Positions 10,026 through 21,090 of a DNA stretch of 64,000 bases are shown one piece after another. The notes under the pieces were generated by a model. It saw nothing but the letters and a program-made list of their open reading frames with translations. It was not told the origin of the DNA and searched no databases. How positions within the stretch are numbered: the first letter of the stretch is position 1; each line of letters starts with the position of its first letter. The stretch is from Chrysophaeum taylorii. Taxonomy: Eukaryota > Sar > Pelagophyceae > Pelagomonadales > Pelagomonadaceae. The position numbers and the translations under genes were made by a program. The DNA is taken from assembly GCA_029834535.1 (NCBI GenBank), contig JAQMWT010000421.1:124001-188000 (forward strand), read 5' to 3'.

Positions 10026-12951
10026 ATGATGGCCACCTCGTCGTCGTCGTCGTCTGAGGGGGCCGTCGCGGAAGCAGTCGCGACGGAGGACGGGTGGTGC
10101 GGGGTGTGCGGGTCGCCCCACTCTGAGGAGGGCGACGCGTTGGTATTTTGCGATGGCGAGACGTGCCAGGTCGCGGTGCATCAACTGTGCTACGGGCTGA
10201 ACGAACTGCCGCCCGAGAGCGACCCGTGGCTTTGCGAACCGTGCATGGAAGCCAAGGCGGCGCGCAACGGCCAAACCAAGGACGAGGTGGTGGGTAAAGA
10301 AGAGGAAAAATCAAAGTGCGTCGTGTGCCGGCTACCGAGTCATCCGGCGTTCGCGATGAAGCGGGCGACGCTCCTGGAGCGCGACCAAGCGATGAAGATC
10401 GACAAAAAAGTCCGCGGTCGCGGGACCGAAATCAATTCGTGGGTGCACGTGACGTGCGCTTTGTGGATTCCGGAGACGAGTTTTATCGACCACGACAACC
10501 TCGAGGTCGCGATCGCGGGCGACCTCAACAAGGAGCGCGCGACGCTCAAGTGCGAGCTGTGCGGCCTCAAGGGGCAATGCGTCCAGTGCTGCAAGAAGCG
10601 GTGCGCGGCCGCGTTCCACCCCATCTGCATTTTGCGCGAGCTCATCGGGCCGAAGCAGTGGAGTCTCTCCGAGGCGCGGTGGCGCAAGGGCTCGTCGCGC
10701 GGGCTCGGGGAGGTGTTGTGCTCCAAGCACTACGAGGGCGCCGAACCGGCGCAGCCGACGCGGAAAAAGCGGGGCCGCGGGCGCGCGCCCGCCGAGCCCC
10801 TCGTGGAGCGTCCCAAGAGCGAGTACGAGAAGGAGCGCGACGAGCGGATCGCTCGGAACGCGTCATTCCTCGAGAGCATTGGATTGGGCGAAAATTCGGG
10901 GGCCAAGCTCGCGTCGTCGGGGCGCAAGTCGCACAAGAAGTCCGATCTGCCGCCGCCGCAACAGGTTGTGGTGGCGCCGATGCGGCGGTCGCCGCGCGAG
11001 AGGACGAAAAACGTCAACTATGCCGACCCGGGCGGCGGCATCCTCGGGCCGCGGCGGTCGCCCGAGGAGGTCGCCAAGGAGAAAGCCGAGCTCGAGGCGA
11101 AGCGCCGCCGGAAACTACTGGACGCGGCCGACCGCGCCGTCGCGCAGGCTTCGGTCGACGACACGAGATACTATCTCCGGGCGCTCGCGCGGGACCGGAA
11201 CGAGGCGATTCGCGTCGTCCACTACGCGCGCCTCTACCTCGACCGCGTCGACCAGCAACGGTCGTTCGACCGCCTGCAGGACGAGAGACGCCGGCAGGCG
11301 GAAGTCGCCCTCGCGCAGCAGCGCCGCATCATGGAGATCCAGGTGGCCGAGCAGCGCCGCATCCACGAGATCCACCAAGCCGAGCGCCGGCGCCAGATGG
11401 ACGCCTCCGAGGCGCGCCGCGCGGCCGAGCTCGCGATGCGCGAGGAGGACCGAAGAATTCGAGAGATTTCGAAAGACGTCGAACGCGCCAAGCGCGCGAT
11501 CGAAAAGGCTATGCTCCACGAGAAGATGCGCGAGGAAAAGCGCCTCGAGAAGGCGCGGAAGGAGGACGCCAAGGCCGCCGCCAAAGCGGCCAAGGACGCC
11601 GAGCTCGCCGGGCAGCGCCGCGCGGCGGCCGCGATGCGCGAGGGCCTCGCCGAAGCTCGGGCCCGAGAGAAGCGCGTCAAGCAGGGCTCGCGCGCGACGG
11701 CGCGGCCCGACGCCGTCGCCTCCGACGCCAAGATTGCCGAGCTTCTGCTTCTCGACAAGGCGAGAGAGCAAGGCGTGGGGGCGCCCCCCAGAACGGCCAG
11801 GAGACGCGCGTGGCCGTCGCGACGCTCGTGTCAAACCAACGGCGAGGTCGTCTCGCCGCACCGCGCCGAACTCGAAAAGAACTCGGCGACGATCCTCGCC
11901 GAAGCCCATCGCCTACCCCCCTGCTGCTTCTGCGGGGAACGCGCCGACGACCCCGACTCGGCCGCCGGCTCCTTCATCCAGCACGTCTTCTTATGGCCGC
12001 CCTCGGACGACCGCCCGCTCGGCGCGCTCGCGAGGGCCCACGTCCGCTGCGCGCGCCTCTCGCCTGAGGTCACCGTCGACGACCACGGCGTCTACTACAA
12101 CGTCCTCGTCGCGGCGAAGCGCGGCGAACAGAACGAGTGCGAGGGCTGCGGGCGCCCGGGCGCGACGATCGGGTGCCAAGTCCCCGGCTGCGGAAGCGCC
12201 TACCACGCGCCCTGCGCCGTCGCCGCCTACTGGGTCTTCGGCGGCCAACGCAGGTTCTGGTGCCCCTCGCACCGCGACGCCTTCTGCAAAAAGGACCGCT
12301 ACGGCGAGCGCTTCGGTGACCCCACCGACAATACGCGCGTCAGCGACGTCCTCCTCGGCTGCGTCTCGGGCTCGTTCTGCCCGAAATGCCAGAAATACGA
12401 CCCGCGCTCGGAGGACGATTACGTCGGCTGCGACGGCTGCCGCGCGTGGTGGCACCTCGCCTGCGCCGGCGTCGAGGACGTGTCGTCCCTCTCGCCCGAA
12501 GAGCCGTGGTACTGTCCGACCTGCATCGAGGAGTCGCGCGAGCTCCAGCAGACGACGCTCTGCGTCTGCGGCGCCACGTCTGCCGACTGCGTCAACGAGC
12601 AAATGCTCCTTTGCGAAGCCTGCGACGTCTGGCACCACCCTCGCTGCGTCGGCCTCGACGCGGCCGAGTTCGCGAGACTCTCGGCCTCGACAGACCCCTG
12701 GTTCTGCCCCGCGTGCCGCGCCAAGGGCCTCGTCTGCACGTGCCGCCGACCCCCGAAAGACGACGAGCGCCTCGTTGCGTGCTCGCAATGCGCCAATCTC
12801 TTCCACCCGCTTTGCGTCGGCCTCGAGCCCCACGAGGCCGCCGCCTATTGCGGCGAACAAAGCACCCGTCTCTTCATCTGCCCGTCGTGCTACGCGCGCG
12901 AGAAAGAGGAACGCGGACGCAGGCAACGTCGAGCCAAACGTAGGCGAATCG

Positions 12952-12983
<32 letters not shown>

Positions 12984-13125
12984 CTTGGCCAGGACAACAT
13001 CCCGCCCGACCACCAACAACCACCACCCCAAGACGAAATGCACCCGTCGTCTACCTCGTCGCTCCAGCAAGACAAACACGACGACCAACGCCCGCTCATG
13101 GGTGACGCGCTCGCCTTCCTCGACG

Positions 13126-13161
<36 letters not shown>

Positions 13162-14147
13162 GCGGCGCGCTCCGCGCGCTCGTGCCGACGGTGGCCCCCA
13201 GCCCTGAGTGCTCCGTCGAGTCCCCGCACAACGCGCATCAATTTCACCACCAGCAACACCACGAACACCAAGAACAACAACAACAACAACAACAGCAGCA
13301 CCACCAAGAACAACAGTACTACCACCAACGGCAGCAACAAGCGCGACTCAAGCCGTCGTCGTTCTCTCCCGCCATGTTCGCCGACGAAAATGCGCTCGGT
13401 CCACAGCCGCCGCAGCAGCTAGTGGACAAGGGCCGGAAGAGACGAGCACCAACATCAGTCCCCGCCGCCAACAATCACTACTTTCCGACGTCCGTCGAGC
13501 ACGAGCGCGGGTATCATCACCAACAACAAGGGACCTCGATGCTGATGGTTGGCTATCCGTCACAACCGCAGCGTCAGCCACAAATGGCGATGCCCGCGTA
13601 CCAGCCCTCCGCCGAACCAATGCAACGAAGCCAGCACGCGGCATCGATGTCGCGTCGCGGGCGTCGAAACAACGCGTATCATGCACAACAAGCGGGGCAG
13701 CAGGCAATGTCGATGGAAGCCCTTCCCCATAACGACTTTCTTTTTGGTTTTGATGGTGAATCCCCCAATGCGATCGGCGCGCACGCGGCCTTCTTACAAG
13801 CTGCCGCGCCCGACTTCCATCGCCCGCCAGCCGTGCGCGTCGTACCCTCGTCGACGGGTCCGAACGGCCATCCCCAAGCGATGGTTCGCGATCAAACGCC
13901 TCACCACCAATCGTCCCGCAATGACTACGCCGTCGACTTGAGCATGCAAATGGGCACCGCGCCGCGCGACCCCAACGAGATGCCGAGACGTCCGACGAAC
14001 GGACCCCTCGCGCAGCCGCCGCCACGGCATGCCTTCGTTCAGGTCCAGGTCGGTCATCACGCGGGAGTTGCCATGGCGAGCTCGCCTTTTCCCAACATGG
14101 CCGCGGCTGGAATGCTGCAACATCCGTACGTCGAGCCCTACGTCTAG
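10026..14147 (+). CDS. Multi-PHD-finger chromatin reader protein
   Basis: A 1373-residue intronless frame. A PHD finger (about 24-74, CGVCG to CEPCM) is followed at once by an extended PHD module (about 98-236, from CVVC through WVHVTCALWIPE to CSKHY), the pairing seen in JADE, BRPF and AF10 proteins. A long Arg/Glu/Ala-rich coiled coil spans about 360-560. A second extended PHD module lies at about 636-754 (CCFCGERA to CPSHRDAF), then three more PHD fingers at about 785-834, 845-898 and 904-955. The rest is low complexity with CAA-coded Gln runs, an Asp run and a Gly run. No acetyltransferase, SET or bromodomain is seen. The role is probably binding histone H3 tails as a scaffold for a chromatin complex (inference from domains). 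Start: first of two adjacent ATGs, after stops upstream. Confidence 0.92.
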
Positions 14148-14453
14148 GCTCCGTCGCTTCGCCCCAAAATCTCCGCCTTGTTGACCAACCGACCGACCGC
14201 CCAAGGTACGGGGCGCGTTGGCCGTGTCTCTACGAACGCCCCTCTCTCGGGATGCCCCCCCCGCGTTCGTGCAGCACGCCGTGTCTTTTGCTCCTCCCAG
14301 CTACTTTATGATTATGACTCATCATCTCTTCGCCCTACGCGCGCGGCGGCGGACTGAACTGGTCTCGTCCTCAAAAACCATGTCGAAAAAAAGTATAGGG
14401 TTTCTTTCCTAGGGTTTTCCACGAATTTAGTAGTCTGACGACATTCAAGCGAG
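14148..14453. other. Short intergenic region between PHD and LPD genes
   Basis: About 306 bases holding the 3' end of the PHD transcript and the promoter of the next gene. No specific element recognised. Confidence 0.6.
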
Positions 14454-16094
14454 ATGAAGGCTATTGTCTCGGTGTTGTCGGTCGTCGCGACCGTGGATGG
14501 TCTGGTCGCACCCAGTGGATTGGGAGGAACGCGGACAAAGAGGCGATGGATTGCGATGCATGACTTCGACTACGACGTGGCCATCGTTGGGTGCGGCGTC
14601 GGTGGCCACGGCGCGGCATTGCACGCCCGAGCGATGGGGTTGAAGACGTGCGTGCTGAGCGGCGGCGACGTCGGCGGGACGTGCGTGAACCGCGGCTGCG
14701 TGCCGTCGAAGGCACTCCTGGCAGCGTCTGGTCGCGTCCGCGAGATGTCGGACGAGAGCCACTTGGCGTCGATGGGCATTTCGTTGCCGGGCGGCGCGAC
14801 TTACGATCGCGAGGGCGTCGCGGCGCATGCCGCACAGCTCGTCGCCAAGGTGCGTGGGGGCCTCGAGGGATCACTCCAGCGACTCGGCGTGGACATAATC
14901 CCCAAGTTTGGGGCTTACCACGGCCCGAATACCCTCGACGTCGGAGGCGGCGAGAGGGTCACCGCGCGAGACATCATCCTCGCCCCCGGGAGCGTGCCCT
15001 TCGTGCCGCCCGGGGTCGAGGTCGATGGTGAGACGGTCTACACCTCGGACGAGGCGCTTTTGTTGGACCACGTTCCGGAATATGTGGCCATTATCGGTTC
15101 CGGAATTATTGGCCTCGAGTTCTCCGACGTCTACACGGCCCTCGGCTCGGAGGTGACCTTTATCGAAGCCCTCGACAAGCTCATGCCGGCCTTCGACCGC
15201 GAAATCGCACGCCTCGCCGAGCGCCTTCTCCTAACGCCGCGCGGCATCGACTACCGCACGGGCGTCTTCGCGTCCAAGGTGACGGCAGGAAAGCGCGGCG
15301 AGCGACCCGTGATCATCGAGACGATCGACGCGAAGACGAAAGAGCCCGTCGAGACGATCGAGGTCGACGCCTGCCTCGTCGCGACCGGGAGAGTCGCCAA
15401 CACGAAAAAACTCGGCCTCGACCAAGCCGGGATCGAGACGGTCAGGGGCGTAGTCCAGGTCGACGACAGGATGCGAGTCCTCGACGGCCCCGACGGCGAC
15501 GTCGTCCCCCACTTGTACTGCATCGGCGACGCAAACGGCATCCAAATGCTCGCCCATACGGCATCCACCCAAGGTATCTCAGCGATCGAGAATATATGCG
15601 GCCGCGACAACGTCGTCGACCACGAGTCCATCCCGGGCGCGTGCTTCACGCACCCGGAGGTCGCCCAAGTTGGCTTGGACGAGGAGGCGGCAAAGGCCCG
15701 AGCCGACGAGCACGGGTTTGAGCTTGGCAAGGCCGTCTCACACTTCCGCGCGAACTCCAAGGCTCTCGCCGAGGGCGAGGGCGAGGGCATCGTTAAGGTC
15801 CTCTTCAACAAAGACACCGAACAAATCCTCGGCGCCCACATCATCGGCATGCACGCCGCCGATCTCATTCAGGTCAGTAGCGCGTGTGCGACACATTTAC
15901 TTACCGTTTTCCTTGCAGGAGGTCGCGAATGCCAAAAAGGCCGGCACCTCAGTCCGGGACCTCGCGTTTACTACCCACACGCACCCGACGCTCTCGGAGG
16001 TCGTCGATGCCGCCTTCAAGGAGGTAACACTCGCTCCTGTGCCCTCGCCTCCTGACGCCCCGCACCGCAGTGCGTTGGAATGTTCGCGCACTGA
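14454..16094 (+). CDS. LPD: Dihydrolipoamide dehydrogenase (E3), plastid type
   Basis: FAD flavoenzyme that reoxidises dihydrolipoamide with NAD+ in 2-oxoacid dehydrogenase complexes, probably plastid pyruvate dehydrogenase. Three exons (14454-15872, 15919-16023, 16071-16094) give about 515 residues. Motifs: [17 protein letters not shown] (FAD Rossmann), [14 protein letters not shown] (redox disulfide), [13 protein letters not shown] (NAD site), CIGDANG (second FAD contact) and [10 protein letters not shown] with the His-Glu catalytic dyad. The N-terminus [16 protein letters not shown] looks like a signal peptide. It is followed by [15 protein letters not shown], basic and hydroxylated like a transit peptide. 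This two-part leader fits import into a secondary plastid. The third exon encodes only CVGMFAH; that short tail is less certain than the rest. Introns are 46 and 47 bases with GCAG acceptors. The ATG at 14454 is required for the leader. Confidence 0.93.
15873..15918 (+). other. 46-base intron in LPD
   Basis: GTCAGT donor, CTTGCAG acceptor, phase 0. Joins HAADLIQ to EVANAKKAG, the conserved lipoamide dehydrogenase sequence. Confidence 0.9.
16024..16070 (+). other. 47-base intron in LPD (last)
   Basis: GTAACA donor and ACCGCAG acceptor, phase 0. Without removal the frame runs on into non-conserved sequence; with removal the protein ends seven residues later, near the family's usual C-terminus. 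Confidence 0.65.
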
Positions 16095-17156
16095 TTATAA
16101 TTCATCCTCGCCCTCATCATCGCGCCCGCGCGGAGCTCCGCCTCGTCCCCCGAGCTGCTCGCAGCCGCGCGCCATTCGCGTGCACCCTTCTCTCCCGAGA
16201 CATCCCTCTCCCATCATCACAACCATCAAGCCCACTCGTGAGGCGCCAGTCTCCAGGACCCTGCCGCCGGGGGCCGGCGGGCCGACCCATCTTCGGCTCG
16301 TCGTGCACCTGCGCCGGTGTCGTCTCTTGTTTGTTTGTTTGCTTGTTTGTTTCACGATGGGGGCCTCCCGATAATATGCTTTGGCGGATGTGGCACGATC
16401 GACGAAGATATTATCGCCCGGGTCGCACTGTACATGGAGGGGGAGGGGGGGCTCCTGTGATACACAATTACGTACTACCAATACGGACCCGGGGCGCACT
16501 TCTTATCGTAGACCCTGCCTGCCGTATGGGCTTGACGACTCGCTGTCGTAAGTCCCTAGGACCCGCGTATGCGGCCGGCGGCCGCCAACCATATCTCCAT
16601 TTACCGTCGTGCACTAGAGGGCTTTGTTGCAGGCTTTATGATGTAATTCTCCGTGTTGTATTGAAGAAAGACTCCGGAGTAAACACAGCCAGCCTCGAAA
16701 CGCCGCCGCGTTTATTCAAGTTCGTGCACAAAGTCACTTTCACGTACGCGCGGGGGGGAATGCACGCTCCCCTCACAGGCTCATCAGCTGTTGCCTTTGT
16801 TTCGTTTTTGTGAATGCTTGGGCTTGGTCTTTTTTTTTTAAGGCGACTGCCAAATAAAGTGGGGGAGTTCTGTGGGAGGGGCGACGGGTATCCGGAAGCC
16901 GGTAGGGCTGGAGAGGGCAGTACTGAGTCGACTGCTAGCTGGTGTAATGTGGTGGCGAGAAGAGCACGCAGTGCGCTCAGAGGTTTGAGCGGGATGACGA
17001 CCGCGGAAGGAAGGGGCAAGCCAAGTGCTAGCGATAGCGACCGCAACGGCCGCGACGGCACGTACGGGTTTTTTTACGTCGACTGCTAAGAGGGGGTTGC
17101 GAGCGAGCGGGGGCGTGGGCGTTTGTGGATTCCGACTGCCTCCGTGATTCCTTTAT

Positions 17157-17648
17157 TTATACCGAAAAATAACTGAGCCGTGGTTCTTTCGCAGACCCCA
17201 GGTAGGACCCTAGAGTTAAGACTAGATCTATTGGTGCCGAACGGCGCCTAGACGAACTGGATTGCAGATGATCTGCCCGGTGCGACATTCCAGGGGCGTG
17301 GCTGACCTGGCCATATGGAGCGCTGATCCTGACGAGGCTGCTCTGTTGCAAAGTTGATGTTGCCGACCTTTTCTGATTGGACTGCCGACGGGTGCGCTGC
17401 AAGCGCCAACCGGTTATAGAAAAGCCAGGAATGGCTGGAGTCAAAGTCGTCGAGGTAGATGCCGTGCTTTGAGCGATTGCTTTATCGATAAGCTCGTCTG
17501 TCCAGTGGAAAGGTTGTTGTGCATCATCCCCACCCCTCTCGAGTTTCAAATGCCAGGCTTCCGTCTTTTGCCTACGAGTTCCGACGACACTCCACCTGTA
17601 CTTCGTCGATCTTGGGGTCGTAGCTGTGCGCTTCGACAATCGTCTCAA
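17157..17648 (-). pseudogene. Coding-like relic, unrecognised
   Basis: A minus-strand open stretch containing QPFHWTDELIDKAIAQST and a Ser/Arg-rich tail. Immediately upstream on the same strand, other frames give short helical-looking stretches such as VSKLHKEAAELLSCLRHL (about 17.95-18.05 kb) and RIMEQAHLVESSNSSPKL. These could be exons of one unrecognised gene or pieces of a decayed one. No family assigned. Confidence 0.25.
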
Positions 17649-20404
17649 CAGCCCTCACACATGGGTTTGGGCGCCAACTTTGGCGAAGAGTTTGAAGATT
17701 CAACGAGGTGCGCTTGCTCCATGATGCGCTTCCTCATCAATACCTCGACCATAGAGTCCAAAAACGTCCAAAAACTCCGTTAAGTGACCGTAAAGCCATT
17801 CCGCACTTTTAAATACGACCTAGAGCAGCATGGTGTGTTTCATCCCGAGGTCAGCCTCGTTACAATCGACGCCGTTGAGCCTCGAGTGGGAGTTCGTATT
17901 GATGAGCCACAACAACACCATTTGTTTTAAAGTGTCTTGGTGCGTCAGTCGCCCGTTTTGCCGGGCGCTGGTCAAGGTGTCTGAGGCACGACAGCAACTC
18001 TGCAGCCTCTTTGTGCAGCTTGGACACTTGGTCGCGACTTTCGATGTCAGCCGCTTGGAGCGCGGCCGCTTCCGCTCGTTAGACTCCTGTTCTTGGAGTC
18101 AGCCACACATCGCCATCACCTGCGCAGCGCAGCACGGAGGCGTCTCTACAGCCAGCCTTTATCATCGACGGGGTAAGCGTCTGTATCTAATAGGGATGTG
18201 AGCGAGTGTCGCTGCAAGCTCCGGGTAAGACACACACCCTCGACACGAGCCAGAAGTGTTGTATGTCGTGCTGTCCCCAGGTTGGGCCTCGTCCTTGTCG
18301 AGGCCGTATGAGATCGATTGAGAGTGTCGATACTCATCAGCGTGGGGATCAGCACACTTCTTATTGTCGGTTTTGGCCCGCTTCCAGAATTCCAGCACGT
18401 TCTTCGGGGTAAGCGTGGTTCTTAATCGTTGAATGCAGAGCGATAAAAGAGCGAGGCGCGAGCCGGTGCCTCCTTGTTGTGGCGCGTTGTCGACCCTGTG
18501 AAGAGAAAAAACTGTTTACCCGGCTGAGATGCTTTGTGCGGATTACTGTACTGCTTGGAAACCTGTGTTTCTGAGGGTTGCCGACAATGACGAACTCCCT
18601 AAATTGGACTAGAGTCGCTGAACTAAATGTCGATTTTGTGGTCTTGTCCGAGTCACTTCTCAGGTCATTTCCCGTGTCCCGATGAGCGAAGCAAATGGGT
18701 AATTTACATCTGAAACCGTGATGTCTTTGTGCCACGTGAGGGTCGCACGACTACGACTACCACCGCAGGCTGCTCGAGCTCCGCGCGACGTCTCCGCCGG
18801 CGTCTCAATGCAGTAGCTAGAACCGGTGCATGCTCGGCGATAGAATGCACTGGTGTTTGTATCCTGCGAGAACGAATGTTGCCACGTCGCGGCATTAATT
18901 TGCTGCGTTCAAGCGTTGTCGTCATGACCAACGACGTGTGACGTGGGTCTTCCGAGGCAACAACTTCTTCCTCAGGTCTGCTTGGCTTTATTTGCGCGAA
19001 ACTTGACCCACGATGTGGATAGAGAGACTGCGCACGGCGGTTGCATTGTACGTGTGTGGATGTGGAGCCATCCCTGCAGGGACGTTCTAGGTGCTTCAGG
19101 CACGTGTATATGCATGTCTGTAAATTGCGTGGCGGGCAGGATATAGTGGATAGGTTCTAGGAGCGGAATGAAGCGCGGTGTACGTCGGCGGAATTTGGTT
19201 GGGTGTCGGTTGCAGCTTGACGGTTGACCCAACGCGAAGAACTGATCGTTGGTATCAAAAGGCCATATTTCGGGGTTGCAACCTAATAATAATGTCAACG
19301 ACGTATTGCATGATTTGTGCAATCCGAAACCCAGCTCAGGAGTGCGCGTCTCATAAATTTCGCGAACTGTCGTGCCACAAGAGAAGAAGTCCGAGTTTCC
19401 TCACAACATTTTTCAGATCGTAGGTTGGCACCTGTTCGCCTCCCGGGCGGGCCGGTTGGCAGCCGGGACGTTCGCAGTGGGACGGGGTGTGGCCGGGGGG
19501 CTCAAACGGAAGGTTATCGACGAGTTGGTTGTCAGTCACGTCGCGGTCTCCTCGTCGCATGGCGACAGGCCTGATGATCACTCTCCGCCGACCCACCTTT
19601 CGGCGCCCCTCGTCTACAGACCCGTGATTTCGGACTGGCTCCTGTCGCTCCGGCCTGGCTCCCATGCTCGGGAGAGGTCTGAAGTTAGTTAGTTAGTTCC
19701 AGATCGAGCAGCCTGCGAAACGACATGGGGCAATAACGCGAAGTGCCACGTTCAGACACGTCATCGAAACGAATAATTCGGTTTCAGCGATACTGAGGGC
19801 CACCGAGCCGTTTCAGGAGCCACGAATGCCTTCGTGCCTACGGCGCGCTTACTTCGACTCTCTCTTCGTGAGTCATAAACTCACTCCAGCGAGGAAAAAC
19901 GAAATAGATTATCTTGCACGCGAGATCGGTCCATCAACGAAATGCTGTTCGATTCTAGTTGCAGTGCTGCGGGTTGGATGAAGCATTCACGAAATAATGG
20001 GAAACAACACACATTGTGATTGTGCATGTGCGCCGTTTCATGGGTGATCATGTAGGCCTAGTCGCCGCTACACGGTCCGAAATCTGACTGACATCACATC
20101 GAGAGCCTTGCGGAGCGAGCCGCGTGGCTACGACTCCATGCGCAGCTAGATCTGTCGTGTGAGCCCGCGGAAGGTAAAGTGCGACCGGAGGCCGAGAATG
20201 ATGCTTTTTTTATACCCCCACAGTTTGGTATGTCTCGCGCTCTTGATTTTGCAGAAACGAAGGTTCACATTGCTCTCGAAATATTATAATTCGACTTTCG
20301 GCGAGTCGCGCATACCTTGGCTTGGTAAATGAGCTTGATGGCGACTGCCTTTCCACGATAGCTGGCGCGTTGCAGCAAGGCGATGCTTCAAGTCCTAAAT
20401 AAGT

Positions 20405-21090
20405 AGTTCAATCATTCGAGGATTACCTCGCGTTTGTTTAGCACCATCGTCATGTCCTCGCGTGCTCGTTCACGCTTCGATTTGTGCTCAATGACCTCGT
20501 GGATCTTGGTCATCTCAGACTCAAGGTTGCTCTCGCCCACCTTGACATCGAGTGGCATTCTCGAATCTCGTCGCTGAGCTCCCCTTAACCAATGTGCACC
20601 GTCCTTATGACTGCCTTGGCGGCGCTGTCGTCCTCGGCGAGCACAGGGGTGGCGCAGTCCTCATTAAGTGACTTCTCTCGCATGACGCGACGTAGCTCCG
20701 TGAGCATCGCATCTTCGGCGCCACGCCACCAGGCGCGACATGACCTGGCGGGTGTCAACGGCACTCTACGAATCTCACGCGGCGGTCGCTCAGCTGATGC
20801 GCGAAGCGAAGTGAATCTGTGTGGCTGATGAGGGCCGCATTGAGCATCCACTTGGCGCGAATGACCAAGCCGCTTCCGTCGTAACCTCGCCTTGTCTTCG
20901 AGAGATCCGACGTGTCGCCTATAGTCGACCATCAGATTGTGAAGCTCTGGAAAAGGCCAGGCGCCTAGCTCCTCGGAGTTGGCGTCCTCGCGAATCTTTT
21001 CGGCAATGTCTACGAGAATGTTTCAGGACTTCGAGCGTACTGGCGACCTGTTTGCCGCCTTTTTCACGTCCGAGGCTAGAACAATAGAAG
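20405..21090 (-). pseudogene. Decayed coiled-coil gene fragment
   Basis: Several minus-strand stretches in different frames look like one helical protein: IREDANSEELGAWPFPEL, then VDYRRHVGSLEDKARLRRKR, AEDAMLTELRRVMREKSL, and MPLDVKVGESNLESEMTK followed by IHEVIEHKSKRERARED. The charged heptad-like pattern is typical of coiled coil. Either a gene with unrecognised introns or a host pseudogene with several frame changes; I favour the latter because joins do not show GT..GCAG pairs. Confidence 0.35.

Noticed and set aside
10879-13422. 847-codon plus-strand frame and a 449-codon minus-strand frame (11991-13340) over the PHD gene
   Set aside because: Both are composition shadows of the GC-rich PHD frame, with low-complexity Arg/Ser/Ala or Val/Leu/Ala protein and no domain motifs; the PHD frame has clear zinc-finger cysteines.
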